Shown: in pieces, positions 1 through 6,180 of the stretch | How the letters are laid out: every line of letters starts with the position of its first letter | How positions within the stretch are numbered: the stretch's first letter is position 1 | DNA from: Rhodanobacteraceae bacterium | GTDB lineage: Bacteria > Pseudomonadota > Gammaproteobacteria > Xanthomonadales > Rhodanobacteraceae | Reading direction: 5' to 3' | Length of the DNA stretch: 6,180 nt | NCBI GenBank assembly: GCA_025928735.1 | Contig: JAICIW010000141.1 | Coordinates: 1-6,180, forward strand | The notes under the pieces: generated by a model | The model's database searches: none | Told to the model about the DNA's origin: nothing | Seen by the model: the letters and a program-made list of their open reading frames with translations, nothing else | Program-made: the position numbers and the translations under genes

Positions 1-838
1 GGCCACGGGCACGGGCGGCGTGGTCACGATGCAGGACGTGAAGAATGCCGCTGCGGCCGGTACCGCGCAGATCGGCGCCGCGCCTGCTGCTGCACCAGCG
101 GCCGCACGCGTTGCGCCCGCCGCGGTTGCGGTGCCGCAACGCAGCACCGTCTCGCAAGCCGGCAAGCCGATGCGCACCACGCCGCCATCCGTGCAGGCGA
201 CCGGCCAGCCCGAACAGTTGAAGGGCGTGCGCCGCAACATGGCGCGGGTAATGGCCGACGCGCGCGACCGCGTGGTGCAGACCACCATCGTTGATGACGC
301 CGATTTGCACCAATGGCTGGGCAAGCAGGACATCACCGGGCGCACCGTGCGCGCGATCGTGGCGGCGTGCAAGGCCGAGCCGGCCCTGAACGCATGGTTC
401 GACGACGCGAACCTCAGTGTCACCAAACACCCACACGTCGATCTCGGCATCGCCGTCGACACGCCCGACGGACTGTTCGTGCCGGCGCTGCGCAACGCCG
501 ACATGCTTGATGCGCGCGGTTTGCGCGAAGGCATCAATCGCCTGCGCGCGCAGGTCGAGGACCGTTCGATCCCGGCCTCGGAGTTGACCGGGTACACCAT
601 CAGCCTGTCCAACTTCGGCATGTTCGCCGGCCGCTACGGCACGGTCGTGGTGGTGCCGCCGTGCGTCGCGATCGTCGGCGTCGGCAAGTTGTCCCACGAC
701 GTGGTCGCCGTGATCGGCGGGATCGAAGTCCATCGGCGCCTGCCGATTTCGCTCACCTTCGACCATCGCGCCTGCACCGGTGGCGAGGCCGCGCGGTTCC
801 TGAAAGCGATCCTGGACGATCTCGCGCTGCCGCAGTGA
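1..838 (+). CDS. 2-oxo acid dehydrogenase complex E2 (dihydrolipoamide acyltransferase), 3' part
   Basis: The reading frame is open from the window edge (first full codon at 2), so the gene starts upstream; 278 residues are visible. The first residues (ATGTGGVVTMQDVKNAA) match the end of a peripheral subunit-binding domain, the E1/E3 docking site. An Ala/Pro-rich linker follows to about 215, then the acyltransferase catalytic domain, beginning at GVRRNMARVM. The catalytic core is clear: SNFG at 608-619 and DHRACTGGEAARF near the C-terminus, with the catalytic His codon at 764-766. The E2 enzyme moves the acyl group from lipoamide to CoA in the cytoplasm. The usual HxxxDG Asp is Thr here (776-778), which I recall in some E2 relatives with a TGGEAARF ending. 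The region between DLHQWL and PALN looks shorter than in classical E2p. Lipoyl domains must lie upstream. A branched-chain (BkdB-like) role is likelier than pyruvate, but substrate cannot be read from sequence. Confidence 0.93.
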   Translation, partial: ATGTGGVVTMQDVKNAAAAGTAQIGAAPAAAPAAARVAPAAVAVPQRSTVSQAGKPMRTTPPSVQATGQPEQLKGVRRNMARVMADARDRVVQTTIVDDADLHQWLGKQDITGRTVRAIVAACKAEPALNAWFDDANLSVTKHPHVDLGIAVDTPDGLFVPALRNADMLDARGLREGINRLRAQVEDRSIPASELTGYTISLSNFGMFAGRYGTVVVVPPCVAIVGVGKLSHDVVAVIGGIEVHRRLPISLTFDHRACTGGEAARFLKAILDDLALPQ

Positions 839-841
839 TTG

Positions 842-866
842 CGCGCGCCGGATAGCCGGCCGCGCG
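842..866 (+). terminator. GC-rich hairpin just after the E2 stop codon
   Basis: The stem pairs 842-851 (CGCGCGCCGG) with 856-866 (CCGGCCGCGCG) as 10 base pairs with one bulged C at 861, around a four-base loop ATAG. It begins three bases after the TGA stop at 836-838. No T-tract follows, so it is not a classical intrinsic terminator. It may be an atypical terminator or a 3'-end stabilising structure for the E2 transcript. Confidence 0.45.
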
Positions 867-912
867 ACCGATAGAAGCCGCGGCGGTCCTGCGCGCGTCA
901 TCGCACCCGAGC

Positions 913-918
913 TATTCT
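913..918 (+). promoter_or_regulatory. Possible -10 box TATTCT for the exported protein gene
   Basis: TATTCT inside GCTATTCTGCG matches TATAAT at four of six positions, in a context often seen at sigma-70 promoters of G+C-rich proteobacteria. No good -35 box is visible 16-18 bases upstream. A transcript starting about seven bases downstream would have a leader of roughly 23 bases before ATG 948. It would begin after the alternative GTG at 921, which argues against that start. Confidence 0.3.
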
Positions 919-934
919 GCGTGGCAAGCCCGCT

Positions 935-940
935 GGGGAG
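935..940 (+). promoter_or_regulatory. Ribosome binding site GGGGAG that decides the start at 948
   Basis: GGGGAG ends seven bases before ATG 948, which is near-ideal Shine-Dalgarno spacing. The in-frame GTG at 921 lies upstream of this site and has no comparable motif before it, so translation most likely begins at 948. Confidence 0.65.
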
Positions 941-947
941 TGCTGCC

Positions 948-2057
948 ATGTCCAGTCTCTCGTTTTGGGTGCTGGCGATCGCGTGCGGGTTTGCAACCGG
1001 CGCTGCGGCACAAATACCGTCCGCGGATTCCGCGCCCGTGCGCGTGCAATACGACCAGGTGCGGGAATTCCTTCCCGCGGGCACGCCGCTGCCCAAGCCC
1101 GAAGATTTCGAGCAGGCCTACGCACGGGCGAAATCCACGGTTCCACCACCGCCGCCCTCCGCTGCGGATGCCATGGCCATGGCGCGGGCGGAGATGAAAG
1201 CGCTCGAAGCGATGCAGGTGAAGCAGCGCTTCGCCGACATGGCGCGTGGAGAGGCGATATCGCTGCTCGGCGGTGCGATCGGCAGCATTCCGAACCCGTT
1301 GGTCAAGATGCTCGCTGGCCGCGTCCTGTCCGGCGCGGAGGCGAAGGTAGAGGACGAGGCGAGGCAGAAGGAGCAGCAGGCGCTGGAGCAGCGCGAAAAT
1401 GAAATCGCGAGCGCGAATGCGCAAAAAACCGCACTGCAGGCGCTGCAAGCCGGTGAACCCGCGCTGCAGCGGGTCTCGGTCTGGGGCGGCTGGGTGCGCA
1501 TCGACAACCCGCTCGACCACAGCGCGATCGTGTACAAGCCCGACCTCGGCCAATACCTGGTGATCGACGAGGCGCACAAGCTGTACCGGATCGTCGAGGC
1601 GCCGCCCTCCATGCCCGCGCCGCTGTCCGCCATCTGCAATCAAGAGGGAACCGTGACCGCGCTCGGCGCCAGCACCATGTACGGCGTGCCCGTGCACGGC
1701 TATCGCGCCACTACCGTCCTTTCGATGGACGACATGCAGATGACGCATGTCCAGACGCTGTACTTCTGGGACCAGACGTTGCCGCAGCAGGTGCTGGAAA
1801 TCGCGACCGGCGACGCGACCTGCCCGGCCGGTTCACCGGTCAGGCGGCGCTATCCGCAGAACCGCCTCGCGCTGTATGTCGCGACCGATTCGGGAACGAT
1901 CCGCGAGAGCGATGCGGACGACGACGATTCCGCCGTGGTGTCGATGATTGGCAAGTCCGGAATCCAGAGCGTGATGTGGCGCGACCATGTGCGGACGCTG
2001 ACCGACTCCGACCGTGCGCTGTTCGACCCGCCCGAAGGCTACCGGCAAGTGCAATGA
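948..2057 (+). CDS. Exported protein of unknown function: coiled coil plus LolA/DUF4412-like C-terminal domain
   Basis: The 369-residue product starts at ATG 948, chosen for the GGGGAG site and because a hydrophobic signal-like segment begins immediately. Residues 1-21 end in GAAA before Gln22, a plausible signal peptidase I site; the n-region lacks Lys/Arg, which is unusual. A proline run (66-70) precedes a helical stretch at about 72-100, then a charged Glu/Gln/Ala-rich segment at 130-165 that looks like a coiled coil. From about 174 the protein is beta-like, with WVRIDNP, QYLVIDEAHKLYRIVE and a terminal ALFDPPEGYRQV. This pattern resembles LolA-fold or DUF4412 periplasmic proteins, but the likeness is by eye only. 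Cys230 and Cys292 could form a disulfide. An acidic patch (SDADDDD) lies at 321-327. It probably acts in the periplasm or envelope. It converges on the minus-strand genes and shows no obvious link to E2 upstream. The gene is real by codon bias; the function is unknown. Confidence 0.82.
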   Translation: MSSLSFWVLAIACGFATGAAAQIPSADSAPVRVQYDQVREFLPAGTPLPKPEDFEQAYARAKSTVPPPPPSAADAMAMARAEMKALEAMQVKQRFADMARGEAISLLGGAIGSIPNPLVKMLAGRVLSGAEAKVEDEARQKEQQALEQRENEIASANAQKTALQALQAGEPALQRVSVWGGWVRIDNPLDHSAIVYKPDLGQYLVIDEAHKLYRIVEAPPSMPAPLSAICNQEGTVTALGASTMYGVPVHGYRATTVLSMDDMQMTHVQTLYFWDQTLPQQVLEIATGDATCPAGSPVRRRYPQNRLALYVATDSGTIRESDADDDDSAVVSMIGKSGIQSVMWRDHVRTLTDSDRALFDPPEGYRQVQ

Positions 2058-2082
2058 CGGCATGGCAAGCGCCGCTCATTGC
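2051..2082. terminator. Hairpin between convergent genes, overlapping the stop codon at 2055-2057
   Basis: GCAATGACGGC (2051-2061) pairs with GCCGCTCATTGC (2071-2082) as 11 base pairs with one bulged C at 2075 and a nine-base loop. The left arm contains the TGA stop of the exported protein gene. Being an inverted repeat it forms in transcripts from either strand, as expected of a shared terminator between convergent genes. No T-tract is present on either side. Confidence 0.5.
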
Positions 2083-2101
2083 GCGACTGCCGCGAAGTCG
2101 C
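2083..2101. terminator. Second hairpin between the convergent genes
   Basis: GCGACT (2083-2088) and AGTCGC (2096-2101) form a perfect six-base-pair stem around a seven-base loop. It directly abuts the larger hairpin at 2051-2082. For the minus-strand gene it is the first structure after the stop at 2113-2115. It has no T-tract, so a role in termination is inferred from position only. Confidence 0.35.
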
Positions 2102-2112
2102 CGCGCCGCCGC

Positions 2113-4353
2113 TCACATGTCGAACCGGTAATTCAGCTTGATCAGCCACTGCTCGGTATCGCGCAGCGAGAAGCTGTCGCGCAGGATTTGCGCCGCGCCC
2201 GGCACGTCGTCGAGCAGCGGCGCCTGCTCGTATCCGCCGCGGCCGTAGACGACATAGAGGTACGACAGCGGCGCGAGTTCGTAGCGATAGCGGAGCTGCA
2301 AACCCAGCGTGCGCACGCCGAAGCTGTCGATCGCGTCGTCACTCGGCAACGCCCGGCCGTTGGCGGCTACCCGGTACGCGCCGCGAAGTTTTGCATCGAG
2401 TCCGATCGCCTGCAGCTTCATGCGCAGTTCCTGACGGTTGTCGATGGCCCAGTCGAGTCCCGCTTCCAGTTCCAGCGAACGCCGGTCGAAGCTGCCGATC
2501 AGGTTGTCGTGCTGCCACACCAGCCAGCCCGGGACGGATACGTAGTCCGCGCCCACCGACATACTCAATGCGTCGCTGATGAAGTAGGTGGGCACGATTT
2601 CCAACTCGTAGCCCGCCTGGTGGTTCCCGTTCAATCCGCCGCTCGCGAGATCGAACTCCCATTCGTTTGCCCAGTCGCCGTGACGGGGTGCATGCCGTTC
2701 GATGCGAAGCGAAAAAGACGGCGGCAGGAACAAGGCACCGTGACCGCGGGTCAGCAGGTCGTCCCACAACGCGCTGTTGACGTTGAGTTCGATGTCTTCG
2801 TTGGCACCGTCGCGCAGATTGCTTTCGCGTTCGATGCGCAATTGGCGGCGGAGGTTCAAGCCGCGCGTGTTGTCGAGCGCGTCGATGCGGAAGTGCCAGT
2901 CGTGGTCGCGGTAGCGCGAATCCGCCGGCAGGTCGGTGGTGCGCTTGCGGACCTCCCAGTGTGCGTATTCCAGGTCGTTGCGTTCGAGGTAACCGAAGTC
3001 GTTGACCTGCAGGCGATGGTCGAAATACATCCCCAGCCACTGCTGGCGCCAGCCGTTGTCCATCACGTAATCGGCGATGAAGGTGCCGCCGAGCCCCTTG
3101 CTGCTTTGTCCGGACTGCACGATGTCGCTGCCGACCAGATTGGTCGCGATCGTCAGATCGGCATTCGGATGCCAGTGCTGGTCGAGGCCGAGCACCGTGG
3201 CCTGGCGGTCGAGAAACGGATGGTCCACGCGCGTCAGCAACATGCCGAGGCTCCGGGTGCCGAAGTCGTGCACCACGCGCACGGCGCCGAACGTGCGCCC
3301 CGCGTCGCCGCGTTCGTCGGCGGCCAGCACGCCGTAGCTCGTCGTGCCGACGCTGCCGTTGAATTTCACCGCGGCGTCGATGTCGCCGGCGCCGCTGCCG
3401 TCGTCGGCCGGGCCGCCGACGCGGCGCGTGTACACCAGCGCGCTGTTGTCATCGAGCAGGCTGAACGCGAAGATGCCCTGGTTCTCGGTGAAGAACGGCC
3501 GCTTGTCGCTGAAATAGGTTTCGGTGGCACCGAAATTGATTACCAGGTCGTCGCTTTCCACCTGGCCGAAATCGGGATTGACCGTCGCCGTCAACTGGAA
3601 TTGGCCGTTTGGCTTCCAGAACACATCCACACCTTCGCTGAAGCCGCCGTCGTGGCCCACGTTGTCGTAACGCGTGGAAACGTAGGGCGTAACTGCGAGC
3701 AACGACTGGCTGTAGGCAGGGATCGTGATGCGGGCAAAGTCGGATACAAACCGCGGCTGCTCGAAGCTGACCACCGGCCAGGCTGCGCGCAAACCCAGCG
3801 AGGCAATCACGCGGTCGATGTTGATGCCGATGGTGCGGTGGCCATCGACGGCCTGGTGCATCGGCGCGATGTACCAGGGGATCAGGAATTCAACGGTCCA
3901 GCCCTGTGCATCCTGGCTGACGGCGTGCTGCCAGTTGCCGTCCCAGTCCTCGTCGAACTGGGTTTCGTCGGTGATCACGGCATCGCCGACCGCGCCGGTC
4001 GAAGCCACCACGAAGTTGTAGCCGGTGCGACCGTTGCCGTTGAAATCGACGTTGAGGTTCACGCGGTCGACGTTGTCGCGGAAATCGCGCTGCACCTTTT
4101 GCAGGGTGCGCGGCACGCCGGGCGGCTGGCTGACCCGCACCGCGACCGCCAGGCCGTCCGGTGTGGCCAGCACCCAGGCCTGCAGCGGATATTCCGCGGG
4201 CTTGCCGGTCAACGGTTGGGTCTGGTGGAAATCGGTGACGTGTCGCGCATCCCGCCATTCACCGGGTGTGATGTGGCCGTCGATGGTGACGGCTGCGGCT
4301 GGCGCGCTGACCGCCGCGAGTCCGGCCAGTATCAAAAGATGGGTGAAATGCAT
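2113..4353 (-). CDS. Exported CBM9-like / DUF5916 protein, predicted outer-membrane barrel
   Basis: The 746-residue product has a signal peptide (MHFTHLLILAGLAAVSAPAAA, cleavage likely before VTIDG). Mature residues to about 210 match the CBM9-like N-terminal domain of this family: IDGHITPGEW at the start, DRVNLNVDFNGNGRTGYNF, and GWTVEFLIPW. The rest is DUF5916-like, with the hallmark NPDFGQVE (259-266) and KRPFFTENQGIF (284-295), then a long run of alternating aromatic and polar strands typical of a beta-barrel, ending LNYRFDM. Length agrees with the family. No enzyme activity is established for this family to my knowledge; a role in binding or moving glycans or other ligands at the outer membrane is only a guess. 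ATG 4353 is preferred: a weak GGA lies nine bases upstream, while the in-frame TTG at 4362 adds three residues but has GGA directly against it. The gene follows the small membrane protein gene by 81 bases in which I see no clear promoter. Confidence 0.9.
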   Translation of the reverse strand: MHFTHLLILAGLAAVSAPAAAVTIDGHITPGEWRDARHVTDFHQTQPLTGKPAEYPLQAWVLATPDGLAVAVRVSQPPGVPRTLQKVQRDFRDNVDRVNLNVDFNGNGRTGYNFVVASTGAVGDAVITDETQFDEDWDGNWQHAVSQDAQGWTVEFLIPWYIAPMHQAVDGHRTIGINIDRVIASLGLRAAWPVVSFEQPRFVSDFARITIPAYSQSLLAVTPYVSTRYDNVGHDGGFSEGVDVFWKPNGQFQLTATVNPDFGQVESDDLVINFGATETYFSDKRPFFTENQGIFAFSLLDDNSALVYTRRVGGPADDGSGAGDIDAAVKFNGSVGTTSYGVLAADERGDAGRTFGAVRVVHDFGTRSLGMLLTRVDHPFLDRQATVLGLDQHWHPNADLTIATNLVGSDIVQSGQSSKGLGGTFIADYVMDNGWRQQWLGMYFDHRLQVNDFGYLERNDLEYAHWEVRKRTTDLPADSRYRDHDWHFRIDALDNTRGLNLRRQLRIERESNLRDGANEDIELNVNSALWDDLLTRGHGALFLPPSFSLRIERHAPRHGDWANEWEFDLASGGLNGNHQAGYELEIVPTYFISDALSMSVGADYVSVPGWLVWQHDNLIGSFDRRSLELEAGLDWAIDNRQELRMKLQAIGLDAKLRGAYRVAANGRALPSDDAIDSFGVRTLGLQLRYRYELAPLSYLYVVYGRGGYEQAPLLDDVPGAAQILRDSFSLRDTEQWLIKLNYRFDM

Positions 4354-4434
4354 CCGATCCAATCCGTGGCGATGGGTCGCACTCGGGACAGAAAACCCGG
4401 ACCCGGTATGCGACGCGCAAGCTACCGGCGCCAG

Positions 4435-4755
4435 CTACGATCCGCGAGAGGCGGAAGTCATGCGTTCGCGTGCCAGCCAGTGCCGCAGCAGGCCGAACAG
4501 CACGACCACATTGAAACCGGCGTAAGCGCCCAGGGCTGCCGCAGCCTGCCTCCAGATGGGCCCCCCGTGGCCGAACGCCGCGCCATAACCGATTGCGGTG
4601 CAGGTGATTGTGGCGAACGCCGCCGCCACCAGCACGCCCACGTCGAAGCTGGCCGGAATGCCATTCGCGGCACGCCTGCGCACGTACAACCAATACAGCC
4701 AGCCGAGCACCACCAGCCAGGGGCCGATCAGCAGCAGGGCGATGAAACGTGCCAT
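4435..4755 (-). CDS. Small three-helix inner-membrane protein of unknown function
   Basis: The 106-residue protein has three hydrophobic segments at about 4-24, 36-57 and 70-91. RRR follows the first helix (26-28) and RHWLARER follows the third (91-98). By the positive-inside rule both would be cytoplasmic, giving an N-out, C-in topology with the GHGGPIW loop outside. I recognise no family. ATG 4753-4755 lies two bases after the trpS TAG (4758-4760), with no good Shine-Dalgarno sequence in the end of trpS, so translation probably depends on ribosomes finishing trpS. A GGGGGG run on the coding strand (4566-4561) lies in the codons for the HGGP loop. Codon use is as G+C-rich as its neighbours, so there is no sign of recent transfer. 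That it is a real gene is supported by the coupling and the clean membrane pattern. Confidence 0.75.
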   Translation of the reverse strand: MARFIALLLIGPWLVVLGWLYWLYVRRRAANGIPASFDVGVLVAAAFATITCTAIGYGAAFGHGGPIWRQAAAALGAYAGFNVVVLFGLLRHWLARERMTSASRGS

Positions 4756-4757
4756 CG

Positions 4758-6137
4758 CTATTCGGCGTCACGCAGCGACGCGAGTGCCGCGCGGGTGCGT
4801 TCGATGGCCGCGTCGCGCGCGGGCGATTCGGTGAACTCCACGCTGGCTGCGAGCGCCGCGCCGTCCTGCATGAACGCGAACCGCGCCGCGTCGACCGGCA
4901 CGAGTCGCAGGCCGGCTTCTTCGGCCGCGAGTGCGCGCGAGGCCAGTCCGGCGCCGCGCGGTTCGTCGAAAGCACGCGAGAGCAGCAATTCCTCGCCATC
5001 CGCACCGACCAGCCGGAAACGGAAACCCTCGTCATCGCGAAAGCTGATGATCCGTGCGCGCTTGCCGGGTTTCTTCGCAATTTTCGTTTTGCCCGTGGGC
5101 GCGACCAGCGCGCCGAGACCTACCGCCCGACGCATGATTTCGATGCGCGGCGCCGCCACTGCACGCGCCTTCCGCGCGCCTTCGCGCAGCGCATCCTCGA
5201 TGTCGTCGGGATGCGCCATCAGCGTGTCGTAGTGTTCGCGCAGCGGCGCGATTTCCGTATCGATCCGTTCGAACAGCTTGGTCTTGGCGTCGCCCCAACC
5301 CATGCCTGCTTCGAGCTCGTGCCGGAAGGCCGCGCTCTCGGTGTCGCCGGCAAACGCGCGGTAGATCGCGTACAGGCTGGATGAATCCGGGTCCTTCGCC
5401 TGGCCGGGTTCGCGCGAATCGGTGACGATTTTCGCGATCGCTTCGCGGGTCGCCTTGGCGCCGCCCTCGAACAGCGGCACGGTGTTGTCGTAGCTCTTGG
5501 ACATCTTGCGGCCGTCGAGGCCGGGCAGCGTGGCGACCGATTCCTCGATCGCGACTTCGGGCAGCACGAACGGCTCGCCTTCGCCGCCCGCCGCGCGCCA
5601 AGCCTTGCCGTGAATGTGGTTGAAGCGCTGGCCGATGTCGCGGGTCATCTCGACGTGTTGCACCTGGTCGCGCCCGACCGGCACCTTGTCGGCGTTGAAC
5701 AGCAGGATGTCCGCGGCCATCAGCACCGGGTACATGTACAGGCCCGCGGTGATCGCGGCGTCCGGGTCCTCGCCCTTCGCGGTGTTCTGGTCGACCGCGG
5801 CCTTGTACGCGTGCGCGCGGTTGAGCAGGCCCTTGGCCGTCACGCAGGTCAGCATCCACGTCAGTTCCGGAATTTCCGGAATGTCCGATTGCCGGTAGAA
5901 CGTGATGCGTTCCGGATCGAGTCCACAGGCCAGCCACGTGGCCGCGATCTCCAGCCGGGAACGCGCGATGCGCACCGGATCGTCGCTCTTGATCAACGCG
6001 TGGTAATCGGCCAGGAAGAAAAACCCGTCGGCATCGTTGCGCCGGCTGGCCGCGATCGCGGGCCGGATCGCACCGACGTAGTTGCCGAGGTGCGGCGTGC
6101 CGGTGGTGGTGATGCCGGTGAGGAAACGTGTGGCCAT
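4758..6137 (-). CDS. trpS: Tryptophan--tRNA ligase, long form with C-terminal extension
   Basis: TrpS charges tRNA(Trp) with tryptophan using ATP, in the cytoplasm. The class I signatures are plain: TPHLGN (14-19, HIGH-type) and GRKMSKS (209-215). The conserved block GLYMYPVLMAADIL (132-145) with VPVGRDQVQH (152-161) forms part of the tryptophan and ATP site. The first motif reads TGITTTGTPHLGN rather than the SGIQPSG form of Bacillus-type enzymes, a variant I recall from Pseudomonas and Xanthomonas relatives. At 459 residues it exceeds the usual ~330: the catalytic and anticodon-binding parts end near 340, then a Lys-rich linker (GKTKIAKKPGKR, 349-360) leads to a ~100-residue C-terminal domain. 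That domain begins GFRFRLVGADGEELLLS, which resembles the YegP/DUF1508 fold, and a weaker second unit follows. Start ATG 6135-6137 fits the family (MATRFLTG), though no clear Shine-Dalgarno sequence precedes it. Its upstream region is mostly outside the window. It is probably first in a transcript with the membrane protein gene. Confidence 0.97.
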   Translation of the reverse strand: MATRFLTGITTTGTPHLGNYVGAIRPAIAASRRNDADGFFFLADYHALIKSDDPVRIARSRLEIAATWLACGLDPERITFYRQSDIPEIPELTWMLTCVTAKGLLNRAHAYKAAVDQNTAKGEDPDAAITAGLYMYPVLMAADILLFNADKVPVGRDQVQHVEMTRDIGQRFNHIHGKAWRAAGGEGEPFVLPEVAIEESVATLPGLDGRKMSKSYDNTVPLFEGGAKATREAIAKIVTDSREPGQAKDPDSSSLYAIYRAFAGDTESAAFRHELEAGMGWGDAKTKLFERIDTEIAPLREHYDTLMAHPDDIEDALREGARKARAVAAPRIEIMRRAVGLGALVAPTGKTKIAKKPGKRARIISFRDDEGFRFRLVGADGEELLLSRAFDEPRGAGLASRALAAEEAGLRLVPVDAARFAFMQDGAALAASVEFTESPARDAAIERTRAALASLRDAE

Positions 6138-6180
6138 ATTTGGAAAGGGATGCAGCCGTAAGAGTGAGGTTCTACGCCAA

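Noticed and set aside
958..995. Lipoprotein signal around Cys13 (LAIACG) of the exported protein
   Set aside because: The -3 position is Ala instead of Leu/Val, and the hydrophobic stretch continues past the Cys to a better AAA-Q cleavage site.
912..1748. 278-codon open frame on the minus strand, antisense to the exported protein gene
   Set aside because: It is in the same codon register as the sense gene and is rich in His and Arg, as expected for antisense translation of G+C-rich DNA. It has no recognisable motif.
921..2057. GTG 921 as the start of the exported protein
   Set aside because: It would add nine residues ahead of the signal segment, lacks a ribosome binding site and lies upstream of the clear GGGGAG that serves ATG 948.
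4354..4434. Promoter or terminator in the 81-base gap upstream of the DUF5916 gene
   Set aside because: I found only a weak 4-5 bp stem (CGGG/CCCG) and no paired -35 and -10 boxes with acceptable spacing.
4561..4566. C6 run as a phase-variation tract in the membrane protein gene
   Set aside because: Six bases is short for slippage and common by chance in G+C-rich DNA. The frame is intact through it.
2014..5232. 1072-codon open frame on the + strand as a giant gene
   Set aside because: It starts inside the preceding gene and runs antisense to three well-supported minus-strand genes with recognisable families. It has no ribosome binding site or recognisable domain, and its openness is explained by codon register and codon bias.
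5865..5882. Tandem repeat of the palindrome-containing unit TTCCGGAAT
   Set aside because: It encodes the IPEIPE segment of TrpS, which I recall as conserved in this TrpS type. The repeat follows from the protein sequence and needs no regulatory explanation.
5032..5937. 301-codon frame on the minus strand inside trpS
   Set aside because: It is an out-of-frame shadow of trpS, almost entirely Arg, Gly, Ala and Asp, with no domain signal.

Overview
The window is a G+C-rich, gene-dense piece of ordinary bacterial chromosome. The codon use, the E2 protein type, the Pseudomonas/Xanthomonas-like long form of tryptophanyl-tRNA synthetase and the CBM9/DUF5916 secreted protein together suggest a high-G+C gammaproteobacterium, most likely of the order Xanthomonadales (Lysobacter/Xanthomonas/Rhodanobacter relatives). 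That placement is inferred from remembered family features, not from a database search. I see no mobile element, CRISPR array, tRNA or rRNA.

Layout. On the + strand, positions 1-838 hold the 3' part of a 2-oxo acid dehydrogenase E2 acyltransferase gene: the end of the subunit-binding domain, an Ala/Pro linker and the catalytic domain. It is followed at once by a GC hairpin. An intergenic gap of 109 bases with a possible -10 box and a clear Shine-Dalgarno sequence leads to a 369-residue exported protein of unknown function (948-2057), which combines a coiled coil with a C-terminal domain vaguely like LolA/DUF4412. Two adjacent hairpins lie where this gene converges on the minus-strand genes.

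On the minus strand, reading from right to left, come trpS (6137-4758), a small three-helix membrane protein (4755-4435) that starts 2 bases after the trpS stop, and, after 81 bases, a 746-residue exported CBM9-like/DUF5916 protein predicted to form an outer-membrane barrel (4353-2113). The first two are very probably co-transcribed and translationally coupled. The third may be read through from them or have its own promoter; I could not identify one.

Function. The E2 works in central or branched-chain 2-oxo acid oxidation and TrpS in translation. The two exported proteins and the small membrane protein have no assignable role. Nothing indicates that the genes form one pathway. The points most worth a second look are the C-terminal extension of TrpS with two YegP/DUF1508-like units, the uncharacterised envelope protein at 948-2057, and the double hairpin between the convergent genes. 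I found no convincing new multi-gene system.
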